This document shows positions 22,734 through 35,560 of a stretch of DNA of 64,000 nucleotides, in pieces (position 1 is the first letter of the stretch; every line of letters begins with the position of its first letter). The DNA is from Dryococelus australis (lineage: Eukaryota > Arthropoda > Insecta > Phasmatodea > Phasmatidae), in NCBI GenBank assembly GCA_029891345.1, contig CM056994.1:225362991-225426990 (forward strand), in the 5' to 3' direction. Made by a program: the position numbers and the translations under genes. Below the pieces are notes generated by a model that was not told the origin of the DNA, did not search any database, and was given only the letters and a program-made list of their open reading frames with translations.

Positions 22734-25700
22734 AAACAAAGTAATTAGTATTTTATTTTCCTGAGTACAAGTAGTGTACAGTTGGTTCGGCAAAATATGT
22801 GGGCATTATACACATGATAATCTCACTAACATTATTAATTGTAATGAAATAAATAGAAGTGTTATGTAATGTTCAATTTTTTTTCTTTGAGAGGTAACTT
22901 CACAGAGGTCGGACACCTGTCAAGTGTGATGAATAAAGTGAAGATAACGATACGAAAATGCAAGCTACGCAAGCATTTCAGCAAATATTTTAGGGAAACA
23001 TTAGGAAGTAATAAGTGTTCTGGTCACCCTCGTGTGTTTTATAAAGCAGTTACTATTTGTAAATAAGATTACAGATATCTGATCAGGTTAATGAGCTATG
23101 GAGGAATGGTTATACTAAGATATCGAGGAATCTTCAAAAACAAATTAACCCCTCTACACCCTTTTAGGCAATAAATTTCTCAAAATTTTGCAATTACATT
23201 ATAAAAATATTGGGAAAGTTTCGCGACAATTTTGAGGAGATATTTGTGACTTTGTTAGGGAAATGCATTGTTATTTACATGCAGTGTGCAATTTATTTAG
23301 ATGGCAGGAAAATAACTTACTGCTGTACTTAGTTTAATAAACTGATATATGACCATTTTCTCTTTGTAACTATTTTTTTATATTAATCTTTATTCAAAAC
23401 TAAGAAAATATCCATTATTTTAGTAGTGAAGCACAGTAGCTTAGTGGTAAACTTCCGACACTGTGTTATTCGCAGTGTTCTATCTTGTTATTCACACATT
23501 GAAATCTCGGCTGGATGATTTTTTTTTTTTTACACTGTTCAAACATATTAAGGTATTTTTATTTTACTGAATAAATCAAATACAGGTTAATGGACAATTA
23601 ACGACAATAAAAGATATGGAAAATATTTTTTTGCAGTGCACAGACATAACATGGTAATCTATCAAATTGATATAACAAATATTGAAATATCTGTGGCAGT
23701 TGAAAAACCGTTCAGAATGCTATTACGTTCTCAATTTCTTTTTATATTTATGATTTTTACATTTTTTGTTTTCCTAGGTCTAGCTAATAATAACAGAAAT
23801 ATTTTTAACAAATATTTTCTTCATTAAAATGTTTGATATAAATTTATATTGAAGAATACAGTTTTTTTTATTTTATTCATTAAGATTACTATCACTTGCT
23901 GTTATGTCCTGATTATATTAACATATCTCAGATTTAAAAAAAGTGTAGTGGTTAGCAAACTGGCCTAAGAGGTGCTGGTTTCAGTCCAACCTCCACCAAA
24001 GACAATGAATTTTCTAAATGGTGCTACAAGTTCACTTACGTTGAGGATTTCTGTTAAGTAAACAAAACAGCATTATTTAGCATTTTCGTTATTTTTACTG
24101 TCTTCACTTTCCCATGTGAAAGAAGCCTGCAGTCTTGAAACTTCTTTTGCACACATTTCACATTAGTTGAGGTAATGGATGTTCAATTTACTGCACTTCA
24201 ATCGTGAAATAATAGTTTACCGTGTTGACGTAAATTAATTCACTATAAGGGGGAATTGTGTCTTCAAAATGTGTGTAGTATATGGTTACCTTAATTGCTC
24301 TTCAAATTTATTTTTCTCATTCATATAAATATCAAAGCCTCATAAAGAATTACTGTTTCTAATGCCACAAATTCTAGATAAAAAAATATTGAGAAACATT
24401 GGCAAAATATATGTATTTATTAATGCTTGAAAATAAATTAATGTTTACTTATAACAAAAACATAATTTCATGATCTTCAAACACAATTTGACAAAGGTAC
24501 ATTCTTACATCACTTTTGTTACACAATGTTTTATGTCCAGTTTTACATATGCATGAATAAAACATGCACATACTTTTTCAAGACCAAATATAATAATTTC
24601 TATACATAATCAAACATCCCCTTATTAAAAAAAATAACAAATTCGAATAAAAAATAATTATGATACTGTACACATCTCAATGTCCAACATATGAAGAAAA
24701 GCACACACGTCACACCAAACATGAACAGGCATATCTCAGGTATACTTTTAAGTTATATCTGTAGGTGTGTGTGTAAAAGCATATATTTTATTGTCTCAAA
24801 TGGACTTATCTGTATAAGTAGGCTTCTAGATCAGAACATGGATGCAGAAAGTATCCTATTTAGGGTAACTTAGATAGCAACATTAAAAATGTAAGGGTTC
24901 TTTCATTGCCTTATTGTTATAAAACCAGCCATTAATGTTTTTTTATTGTTTTATAGAAGAAATGAAACTGACACTAATAGTGCAAAAAAAAACTGCTTTC
25001 ATGGAAATAGTAATTGTCATGGTTTCCTCACAGAATATATATTTTCAAAACTCTGGAGATTGGGGACCTGAGGCAAACTGTTCCATTTACCATGGGCTGG
25101 CCTGAGAGTCATGTCAAATCCAAAATTGGGACCCCAAATTTCAAACAAGTTATATAAATCTGTTATTTACTTAGTTATAGACAAACCAGAGTTGTAAACA
25201 CAAAAATATGATGACATAGTATTATTATCAGGGTAGAATTTTATGGTGCGTAGGTATACGGCTAGGAAGAGGTGTGAGCCACTTAATATTTTTAGACCCA
25301 CTCATAAAATAACTTTTATTAAGCACACCAGCTTTCCACATCACACTGATACGTATTCGACCAGATAGCCACTCAATTTTTGCATGTGGGAAACATGGTG
25401 GACTTCACCCATAGCTGGCAGATTTTGCTATGATATTTCCCATTTTCTCCGCCCTTGCATTGCACCACTGCTCCACCCACATCTTATCTAACCATGTACA
25501 CTATTCAGGCAGGTCGGGATGACACTGTGCCTTTGGGACCACTAACATTCAGCCTTCTTTCCTCCATGTTTATCCTGCTTCGCGGCTACAATACTTTGAG
25601 GTTTTCTTGTCCATTAGGTGAAATTTACAAATATAAATTGAACTACTATCAAACTTACACTGTATAGTTATTTAAGGCCCCTCTTATATTTTCAGCCCCA

Positions 25701-26319
25701 GTTTTCCTCTCTAATTTCATGCCCTGCATGGTTATTCACATTCTGTGTTAACACATGCTATAGCTATTTCACTGAAGCTAAACATTTCTGTGAAAGAGAA
25801 GAACCGCGCTGGTTACTATGTCAGCCAATGTAATAAGATGCACAAAGACCACTTTTTTCCCCTGATCTCTGCCTCTTAACTAAGTTGATATTTTGAGAAT
25901 TATGTATACAAGTGACATTTTATAATTCCTGATGAATGATAACACCTTTGTAAAATGTCTTCAAAACATGTTATCACACAGTTTAAAGTTATTAATGTTA
26001 TTTGTTTGTGTTGCTTTCAAGCTGTCTCGTATATTCTAACGGAGTTTATTGCTCTTACATAAGTAAATACTTACGAAAGACTGATCAGTGAGAAGACTAT
26101 TTTCAGTCACATTCAAGTTGTCAGAGTTGTTACGGTAACTGCAACTTTTTTAAATGTTTAAAGTGTACATTACATACCTTAATAACAAAAATATTTTACC
26201 AGAATTGAATTCTTTTATCAATAAAACGTACAGTAGTTTTAACTGCAGGAAATTTTGAACTGGCACTTCACTGAGTTTTCGTCCCTGTGTATTTGATACT
26301 TTGTTCATGTTGCGAGATG
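22734..26319. other. AT-rich intron sequence with two tRNA-like relics
   Basis: Two degraded tRNA/SINE-like heads are present: about 23428-23520 (GCACAGTAGCTTAGTGGTAA, then GAAATCTCGGCTGG) and about 23943-23998 (TAGTGGTTAGCAAAC, then GGTTTCAGTCC). Neither is followed by the SINE body seen elsewhere. No gene recognised. Confidence 0.4.
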
Positions 26320-26321
26320 TA

Positions 26322-27532
26322 CACTGACATGACAAAAGTCATGGGCTAGCACTATGTAACTGAATGACTTGTGGTGCCACCGCTGCAGAATGACATTGCA
26401 CCGCCTAAACTGGTCTCAGTTATGAACAAGTGGTCGTGTCATTCAGATTGACTGTTGTTTACATGCTCATTGCAAGGCGACGTGAGTTACGGAGTTCGAA
26501 CGGGGCATGGTTATGGGTGCCAAGAGGATGGGACATTCAAATCCAGAAGTTGTGGAGACTTTCAATCTTCCTCGATCCACGGTGTCATGTGTGTACAGGG
26601 AATATCAAAATCAAGGCATTACGATCCACCGTGGACAACGCAGTGGCCGTCCAAAGTGATTTAATTATTGTGGCCGGCGGAGGTTGGGTAGAATTGTCCC
26701 TGCTAACAGAGCAGGAACACGTACTCAAATCATAGCCACATTCGATGCAGGAGTTGTCACACGTGTATCTAGCAGATCTGTGCAACGTGCATTAGCTTCC
26801 ATGGGGTATGAAAGCAGAAGATCCACCAGAGTGCCCCTGTTAACAGCACGACACCAGGCACAGCACCTCATTTGGGCTCGTGAGGTTGCTAATTGGACCC
26901 TGGAGGACTGGAAACATGTGGCCTGGTCTGATGAATCATGATACAAATTGTTTCAGTCTGATGGCAGTGTTCGGATATGGCACAAGCCCAATGAGACCAT
27001 GGATCCCATTAGTCAACAAGGCACCTTCCAGGTTGGTGGTGGTTCCGTAATGGTGTGGGGTGTGTTCACATGGCATGGGTTGGATCCACTTGTCCATGTA
27101 CCCACAAAACTTATTGGTAAGTGCTACAAAACTCTCCTTGGTGACCATTTGTAGCTGTTCATGGACTTCAGTTTTCCTGACAACGATGGGATGCTCCAAC
27201 AGGATAATGCGCTGTCTCATCATATTGCGGATGTCCAGGACTGGTTCAAAGAGCATTCTGGAGAGTTCCAGCGAATGGAGTGGGCAGCATGTTCCCCCAA
27301 CATGAATCCAATCAAGCATTTATGTGACATGGTGGAGAGAGCCATTTGCACCCACTATCCTGCACTTAGAAATACCAGGGAACTTTGGTCAGCTAGACAG
27401 CATGGAATTTCTTTCCAGAACTCTTCCATCCACTTGTGGAGACCATGCCATGTCGAGTTATGGCATTTCTTTGGGCTAGAGGGTCTCTACTCGTTATTAA
27501 ACGAGTTTCCCATGTCTTTTGTCATGTCAGTA
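26322..27532 (+). mobile_element. Tc1-like transposon with both TIRs
   Basis: Both ends are present: the left begins CACTGACATGACAAAAGTCA and the right, read in reverse, begins TACTGACATGACAAAAGACA. TA dinucleotides flank it at 26320-26321 and 27533-27534, the target duplication expected of Tc1/mariner. Total length about 1.2 kb, the normal size of an autonomous element. The transposase gene inside is broken. Confidence 0.88.
26460..27480 (+). pseudogene. Tc1-like transposase, broken
   Basis: Fragments cover the whole protein. A helix-turn-helix part (about 26560-26670) includes STVSCVYREYQNQGI and RGQRSGRPK. The second DNA-binding helix region (26684 on) includes RSVQRALASMGYESRR. The catalytic region includes WSDES (first Asp, about 26928-26940), GGGSVMVWGVF, QQDNALSH (second Asp, about 27200) and NPIKHLCDM (about 27308). 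The usual third catalytic residue, Glu in NPIE, is Lys here. A TGA after SDES and a TAG after GDHL interrupt the main frame, and there are frameshifts in the N-terminal part and near the C-terminus. Inactive. Confidence 0.85.
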
Positions 27533-27534
27533 TA

Positions 27535-28212
27535 CAATGTTGAAAAATAATACGTGCCTGTTTGTATTTGGAGCAACTATGTGTAATTTGTCAGGAACAA
27601 TATTAAGAAATTCTGAATGACCAAATGGTAATAGTTTACCATCATATTTCATTCCAAAGACAGCAAAACTATGCTGAGAAAACATGTACAGTACAACTGT
27701 AAATAACAAAGAAAACATAATCAAGCCAGATGTTAACTTTGTAAAGTACTTTCTTTTACACAAATTAGTTCAAAATATGATAATTTACAGTTTTTCTGAT
27801 GTGTATATGTTTGGTGGAATCGCAGACTTTTAGGATAATATTTGGTGTTTATGTTACTACCACTAGCTTAACGTAATCAATAAATTATTTATGACCACAA
27901 AAAATTTCAATTCAATGTACAATAAATATATATACAAAATTTCTACTGAACGAAGATAAACTTTTACAATATTTTACAAGGAACACAGTGACGATCTGTG
28001 GCAATGTGGCATCCCCGCGCACGCTCTCTCTCTCCCGGGTATCAGTACATATGAAGCGCTCTCTTGGCACATAACGAACTATATATACATTTTACTTCGC
28101 CACACATTTCAGGAGTATTTTGTTTCAAACATGTAAATTATAAGTCCTGTGTTCATTACCAATATTTATAATTGAGGAGTAAACTTGGCGTAATGAGTTC
28201 CATACAAATCTA

Positions 28213-28215
<3 letters not shown>
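27535..28215. other. AT-rich intron sequence
   Basis: No recognised gene or element. A minus-strand frame at 27527-27763 overlaps the transposon end and has no motif. Confidence 0.5.

Positions 28216-28287
<72 letters not shown>
28216..28287. repeat. (TA)36 microsatellite
   Basis: 72 bases of uninterrupted TA, self-complementary and prone to slippage and cruciform formation. Confidence 0.95.
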
Positions 28288-28291
<4 letters not shown>

Positions 28292-28928
28292 TTTGACTGG
28301 ACGACAAAGCTAATATTAATGCATTACTCAAAAACAAAGATAAATGAATGTTTTAACACTAAAATTTTAGTCATCACACCCAAATTATGCTCAGGAGACT
28401 GTAAATGGCATCAGTTCCTGGACCTAATACAGCATTATATTACTTATTTATTTTTCCTCTTGGGTGATTATATTCAAAGTTTATTATATTGACTGTAGTT
28501 TCATGTTGTAGCCTTTGCTGGTGTAAAGATTGTGTTTAACTTTCGGAAATGAAAGCAAGGTCAGTGGCTGTAATGTATTAAGAGAAAATATAAGCAATAA
28601 ATATGTACTTTAGCATATTTGTATTTTAAATGTGCCCTTAAAAGTATCAAATGAATACTTTTTTTGATGCACCATATATGTTTCAGAAGTATTGACATTT
28701 GTAAATCATTTTGTCATTGTTGTTTTCATAGACAAATGTTTTCTCTGTGCTCTATACTGTTGAAGTGTTGCCTTACATCATAAATTCCACCAGGCAAAGT
28801 ATAAACCTACAATTCTTCCCCAAAATTTATAATGCTAGTACACATTTTGCCTTACATCAATTTTCTTCAACTGGCTTCGTATCCTAAAATTCCTTCTCCC
28901 ATTCTCAGTGATGCTGTTGGAGAGTCTG

Positions 28929-29053
28929 TTTATATTGTCTGTGTCTCAGTTTCCATTGTCTGCATCTCCATTTCTATTGTCGGCATCTGAGTTTCTATTT
29001 TCAGCATCTCCATTTCATCGTTGGTATGTCCATTTCTATTGTTTGAGTCTCAG
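28929..29053. repeat. 21-bp minisatellite, six units
   Basis: Units start at 28929, 28950, 28971, 28992, 29013 (20 bp) and 29033, with the pattern TTTCTATTGTCNGCATCTCCA/GAG. Because 21 is a multiple of three, the + frame reads as a Phe/Leu/Ser heptad-like repeat (28908-29159), but nothing else supports coding. Confidence 0.85.
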
Positions 29054-30120
29054 TTTGTTTTTGCTTATGTTCTCCCCATCACTGTCTCTTTTTTTTGTTG
29101 GTCAGCTTGTTTTGTGTAGTGAGCACATGCACAGTGGGTGTGTCTACTGTTTGTTGTGATTATAAGATGATATAAGACATAGGTCTGTATGTCAAGGCTG
29201 TTTGGGTTCCCAATTATCAGTTTGACTAGTTTCTCAACACTATTAGTTTATTTTGAAGCATGCTGCCCCATCAAAACTATTAACTATTGAATGGACAGCA
29301 TAAAATCATGGTTAATAAAAGGTATAATTATGTCTTGTAAAACTAACGTGAGTGTATATGCATTCTATGCTATCTAAACATAAAATGGATAAAAACTACT
29401 ATAGATGATATTGAAAAATTCTGCGTACAGTAATAAATAATCCCAAAATAATTATTACACAGGGCTGCAATGAAAAACTTGTTGTAACTTGAATGACTGA
29501 TAAGTGATTACAATGTATTTATTCGTGGTGATTATGGGAAAAATAGTAAAAAAATTCCATCACGTACTATTGTTGTGCAAAATGCAATTTTTGGGGTTGG
29601 CACCCCATGTATCACTGCTGCTAAGGTCTGCGGTGAATTCGCATACTGGTAGATTTCATGTGAATGAACTGTTGGTTTGGGGTTATTTTTCATACTTTAG
29701 AATATATGTACCACACTGATTGCAATAGAAAATCAAATTCACTGCTGAAAACAATTTCGTACATGTATACTTCTAAAGCCTCATATGTAACACAAAAACG
29801 TAACATTTCACCGAAGTTTCTGTGGTTAATACTCCTTACTATAGCTAATAAGTGCTGCATTCTGGCGACACCAATGGGAACTATTATAGCTGTGTTTCTT
29901 TAGTACACCATAAAAGTGCTTTCAATTTTTTTTGCAAGAGGGATACGAGGAAATAGGGGGGTTTCCCCGACGTGTCATCCAAAAATCCCCTTCAACCACC
30001 CCTCCACTGCTCTCCATGAAATAATTTCATTCTGTTCACTGCTTCCGACCCGGTTGGTTCGTTTCACTGCTGTGTATTCCATTGGACAAGGTCTTTTCTA
30101 AGTGTTTTTTGTGTAAGAAA
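29054..30120. other. AT-rich intron sequence
   Basis: No gene or element recognised. The segment about 29950-30120 is slightly richer in GC and leads into the multi-copy family fragment that follows. Confidence 0.45.
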
Positions 30121-30124
30121 AAAG

Positions 30125-31515
30125 GAAATGGCTGGAAGAGGCTGCAAGAATTCTCCTGACAACTTTTGCTATGTTCGTGGTGAGTTTACAGTAAAGAAAC
30201 AACAAAGAAACATTACAGACTTTGTCAAGAAAGTATACTTTGCTTATTTCGGAGTGAGACTTGATACCAAGATAAAACTTGGGCCTCACATAAGGATTGC
30301 TCTGTTTGTGTGGAGGAACTTCAGCTGTGGTCAAAGGATAAGAAGAAATCTTTTCATTTTGATGTGCCTATGGTTTGGAGAACATCTTGCACCCATAGTG
30401 ATGATTGTTACCCTTGCACCATATAAGGGTTCAATCTAAAAAATTGGAAGGAAGCATTATATTCAAATATACGGTCTGCAATGCGTCCAGTGCCTTGAGT
30501 ACTTGAGGTTCCGGTTTCTTTACCTCCAGAAACTCAAGAAACCCCGGCAGAGTCCGAAGGCAAGTGTGAAGACTCGGGTGATGGTTTCCTGGGTGATACT
30601 ACTTCTAGTGAACCTCAACTCTTCACCCAAATGGAGTCAAATTACTTGATCAGAGATTTGGGCTTACATAAAGAGTCGGCACAGTTCTTTGGTTCCAGAT
30701 TGAAGAAAAAGAACTAATTTGCCCCCAAAACTTCATTCTACTGGTATAGAAACAAAGAAAAAGATTTTGCCCCATTCCCCCCCCCCCCCCCCCCCCCAAG
30801 ACGAAGAACTTGTTTACTGTCACAATGTCCCTGGTTTTATGTCTATGTTCAACATTCAGTATAACTCGGACAAATGGAGGCTCTTTATTGACTAATGCAA
30901 GAGAAGTCTCGAGGTGATTCTTTTGCAAAACTGATAGAAATACTCGTCAGTACCATTAGGACACACTGTACACCTGGAGGAGCAGTATAACAATTTGGAC
31001 TTCGTTCTCAAAAAAATATCAACTACAATGACCATGGATGGGTAATATGTGGAGACTTGAAAGTGCTATTCTTGTTGCTTGGACAGCAAGGAGGTTATAC
31101 AATGACGTTTCTAGGGAACCAGAAAGAAGAAAGATCCCAACTTCAAAGGTATAGTACAAAATGTGCTGACACAATATTAAAATTTAGGGTGCTGCATAAG
31201 TTGCAAAATGCATTTCTTGGCATCTCACCTTGACTACTTCCCAGAAAACCTTGTTGCTGCAAGGAAGAACAGGGTGAAAGGTTCCACCAGGGCATTAAAA
31301 ATATAGAATTACGGTATCAGGGAAGCTGGAGCATAACCAGAATGGTGGACTACTGCTGGATGCTTCACAGGGATGTGTCACAGATGACTTACAAAAGGGA
31401 AAGCTTTCGAAGAAGCTTTGAAGGGATGAAAAAAAACTGTATTGCAAAGACTTGTAGCGACTAGATAAGTGACTGTAACTCAACATTTGCTTGGATAAAA
31501 CTGGATAATTGTCCA
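30125..31515 (+). pseudogene. decayed copy of an arthropod multi-copy protein family
   Basis: The first frame (30128-30439) starts MAGRGCKNSPDNFCYVRGEF and continues with ITDFVKKVYFAYFGVRLD. This is the N-terminal Cys-containing region of a protein family that I recall as repeated many times in insect genomes and annotated as uncharacterised. Later pieces follow in family order with stops and frameshifts: EPQLFTQMESNYLIRDL (about 30610-30660), GFMSMFNIQYNSDKWRLFID (about 30840-30893), VICGDLKVLFLLLGQQGGYT (about 31041-31105) and EEQGERFHQGIKNIELRYQGSW (about 31269-31330). A 21-base poly-C tract (30777-30797) lies inside it, and at least one segment before EEQGERF is deleted. The function is unknown to me, and the copy number suggests a mobile or mobilised gene. 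Confidence 0.65.
30777..30797 (+). repeat. poly-C run (21)
   Basis: The longest of the three poly-C tracts, interrupting the pseudogene around it. Confidence 0.9.
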
Positions 31516-33950
31516 TGAATGAACTCCAAATAATCTTATGAATATAATGAATTAAAGTAAAGTAGTTAAATACTGTGCAGTTCAGTTACCTATATCATTA
31601 AGTATTATATTGTGGGCTTGTTACAACTAGGCAAGACAATATCAGCACTTTCTGTGAAACAGGCTTTGAAAAATCAAGTTAAATTCTATGGTATACCATG
31701 TGCAAACATTTTGTGTTTATTCTTCAATAACGGGTTTAATTAGTTTAAAATTAGCATAAATTAAATATGTGTTGATAGTTTTAAAAAAATTCAATAATTT
31801 TTGATAAAAATTAAGTTGTGTACTTGTTGCATTTGATCTTCAAAATGCATAAAGTGGAGATATCTATTTGTTACATTGATACATAACTAAAAACAAACAT
31901 GTAAGTATCCTTTATCATCTTTTTTACCTCAAAATTACACATATGTATCCTTTGACGCCAGCTAACAGCCAACGGCGTTAAAGCCCATGATGGCGCTCAC
32001 TATGCACGTGTCACGTGTCCATGCACGTGCACAAAGAGGCTAATATTTTTGAACTCTCACATCAATAATATTTTGTAGTGTAAAATGTGTTTTGTATTTG
32101 TAGGGTTTAATATGTATTGAAATATTTTTAAGTGTTTGTTGTTGTGAAAATTTTTGGTTATGAAATTCAGAGTGCCCATGGCACCGAGATTAAGAACACT
32201 GATATTCTGGCGTGAACACCATAATAAAGAGACACTGAATTAATATGAAAAATCCATAAGAAAATTTTAAAAATCTAAAACATATTTTATTTAATTTGTG
32301 TCACTTTTATTTTTCAGTGTATAAATATTTTACTCGACGTGTATAGCACTTCCACTTATGTGAACCCCGTAGGCGGCCATGGTAGGTCTGTGCAATGCTG
32401 GCCTCTGGACAGTATATTGTAGGGAGCTGGTGTAAGACACTGTCACGTGGGCACTACAACTTTTGTTCACTGATGTAGGTTTCCATACTCAGTTTAGTTT
32501 ACAGGTCAACCTTTGCTTGCATACGTTTTGCCAGACAAGTCCCCAGCATAATGCTTCCGCTTAAATAATTTATTTCGCCGAGGAGAGAGGAGAAAGATGT
32601 CGGAGAGGTCACGTGACCCGCACAACTTAAATCAGGTGCCATCTGCCTTTGTTAGTGGCATTCAAGTATAATTTCTGCATTATTGCTATGTACAATTTTA
32701 ATGGTTTTGTTTTTATGTATGTATGTGAAGGGTATTTTAATGTTTGAATGAATATTTTACGGCACTTTCATGTACAACCACGTGGCTAATCTATGCCAAG
32801 TTTATATCTGTTCCATCCATGCAGTTTGAGATTTTATTTGCGTAAAATCATGTGCGGTACAATTTATTTCAGGGTTCTATGTATGCTTCATTCAGGGTTC
32901 AATGTGTTTTTTGTGTAATTGATGCTTTTTGTACTTGACCGCGCTGTCCTTAAATCGTAAAGAGAATAATTTTCTCTCTCAAGATAACATTTTGTCTGAT
33001 CATAATTTGCAGTTTTCAAGAAGAAATATTGCAATTTCATCTGCACTACATGGTCTGCTACAAACATTATCCAGCGTCATCCGCGCCACCTAAGCTTGTT
33101 TTCACAGATGTGTATGTTTATTGTGAATACTCATCTCGTGTCCCATCATATTTTAAGGGTCTTTATGTATTTTGTCTAATTTTGCAATTTGTGTACGGTG
33201 CAATCACTTCCGTCCTAGCCGGCTCTGTGAATAGGCCGTCACCACACTACCCATGTGCTGGCGGGCGAGCCCAGACGAGTTTGTGTTAGTGATGCCAAGT
33301 AGTCAAACATGTTAAAATGTTTTCATCAAGGGTTTGATTTGTAATTCACCGTGTCCTGTCTTCAGGGAAAAACTGTCGGTCCACCCTAGTGGCTGTCGGC
33401 CCTCTTCCCTTGTGAACGCTGTGCTTTCATGCACCTCAGTGAGATTATCCATCTAGGCATGCGTTAGATTAATTGCGTGCTGGGGAGCACCCAAGCGGAT
33501 TTGGCTAGTCATGACCGAGATAATCATAATTTCATTGGCACGTTGATGTGTATGCATAGCAACAATAAAAGCAAACATCAGTAACCTACCTCTTTTATTC
33601 AGTAGTGACAGTGTTATAGCCACATGTATTTTATCAAGTGATTATTTTCAAAGTGATGTTTAGTAAAAGTTTAGTATTGCCAACATTGTTTGTAAGTACG
33701 CATGGGTGAGACGGACACACAGAACCCACAGTATCCTTGAGAACCCTGAGTCTCAATAGTGCGGTGATTGGGAAGCACTGCTGGCACCCATATTACCAGT
33801 AAATATTTGTGTCATCGTTCGTCTCACGTCTCACCCGATGGCATCACCTTAAATCATCTTTTATAACCCAAAAATTACACAAATGTTATATAGTCAGAAG
33901 TATGACAGGAAATTTTCATTACTCAGTCTCATCTTCAGATGGTCCCTGTT
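31516..33950. other. intron sequence, partly CpG/GC-richer
   Basis: 31516-31950 is AT-rich. About 32340-33850 is richer in GC and has weak internal similarity between blocks near 32880, 33155 and 33330 (a GGGT(T/C)...TTTTGTGTAATT-like pattern) and between 33250 and 33475 (GTGCTGG.G.GAGC). This suggests a diverged tandem repeat or a decayed LTR. No protein motif seen. Confidence 0.35.
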
Positions 33951-35560
33951 CTATAGCTCTGTTTTGGTCTGTCTCTCCTTGATGAGGAAGATTTTCATAA
34001 AATGCTGTGTATTCGGTGCTTTTATTTGCAGTTGATCACGAATTGAGTCTTTTTTGAGAAATATAGCCAGTTGATCGACTGTCCATGTACATCTGCTTTC
34101 CTGAAGGTCATGTGGCATTTCTGATGAGATTTCCAATCAATGATTTGTTTATTAGTTATTTCATCTACAGTGGAGGGTTTGTCACCTTTTTTTCTATCAC
34201 ATCTAGCAATTGTCATCCAGTTGGCAGACCAGTTTACTTTTCCAATTATTTTATGCTCAGTAGAGATGGCAGAATGCATTGAATCACGTTCCATTTCATT
34301 GGGACCAACAACCATACATTTCAAATCTGTAGTTTCTAGATGTGGTAATAACTGAACAGCAATCAAGCACATTGCAGCAACAAATTTGTTCAGTTTCTGT
34401 CCTCTATATCGGTCACTGAAATACAAAATATGGTTCACCACTGCAGGAGTGGACTTAAAATATAAGTACAGACAGCTTGCTATTTCACAGCTTCCTCTTT
34501 TGCCTTCTGTTTCTGGCCAAATGAAACAATCACCTTGTTTTGAAATAGTATTGTACATGGTGAAGTTAAAAGATTTGAAGCGTTGCTTATAAAAAAGAGC
34601 ATGGTTGATTGGATCAGTTGGAGACAACATAACGTGCTGGAAATCAAATTTGCAGCTTAATAAACTACTGTTTGAGTTTTTTTGCTTTCTCTTTATCTTG
34701 CATTTTCTTTTCAAAAGTCCTATTCCTTTCTAAAAATTGAGATTCATATTTTGTCATCTTTATCGACTCCAGGTGTATTATAAGACATAGATGTACGACC
34801 TTTTTTCTTGGGTCGATGAAAGCCAAGATTGTATTCCTGTATGAAGATTTTTCTATACATAGAGTTACTTGTGATTTCAAGGCCATTTTCAATGCATGCA
34901 AATTTATACATGGAGTACATAAGAGTGATATTACGAGAATGATCCAAGTATTTCCATTTAGACACAGAGCAAGAGTAGTGGGAATAAACCACTGCAAAAC
35001 TTTCAATATGCCTCCTCGTACTGTTCAAAAGTTCTGGTGAAGTGTTCTATTTTACATGGCGGCCCCTTTTGTCTTTTTCATGTGTATTTTCTTTTGTCCT
35101 TATCTTCATCGCTACATCCATAACACCTTTACGGATTCCAAGAGTATTTATAAACTTTGTCTTACAAACTTGGTTTTGTTCGGTATTTCGTGGTTAATAG
35201 AAAACAACAGTGAACCTTCTTTGCTATTCTTCTCTTGTTTTAGTTTTTTTGGCAATCCTGTTTGTGTTGCTCTGAATGAAATCTCTCTTTTGTTCGTATG
35301 TCTCTAAGTTGTAGTATCTCCGGAAAATAGTTTTCTCTGGTTCTGAAATTATTTTGTTTCACTTTCTTCTACAGTTTTCATGAAATTGAGTTTTCGTGCA
35401 GACTCCTGGAACAAAAAATTTCCTGGATTCTCCTTGCTGACGTCTCATTTTTGAAGCATTTCTTGCCCAATTTTCAGGTTGTGACAATCTTTTTCTAGGG
35501 TTTTCCACTCTAGTAGGTATTTCTTCCATACCCTCCAACACCCATTCTTCATTTTATGGG
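33951..35560 (-). pseudogene. DUF7869-like transposon-associated gene, broken
   Basis: Read on the minus strand. The N-terminal piece (35359-35541) has RKRLSQPENWARNASKMRR, a basic segment typical of this insect-expanded family. The middle (about 34744-35028) has YRKIFIQEYNLGFHRPKKKG. The C-terminal part (34022-34714) has PINHALFYKQRFKSFNFTMY, CFIWPETEGKRGSCEIASC, YFSDRYRGQKLNKFVAAM and GPNEMERDSMHSAI. The last group matches the conserved core that databases call DUF7869, an RNase H-like domain common in dispersed multi-copy genes of insects. The usual order CGGQNRN is changed to RGQKLNK, and frames are interrupted at about 34700 and 35040-35360. I favour a decayed transposase-type gene. The family assignment is from memory. 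Confidence 0.6.
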
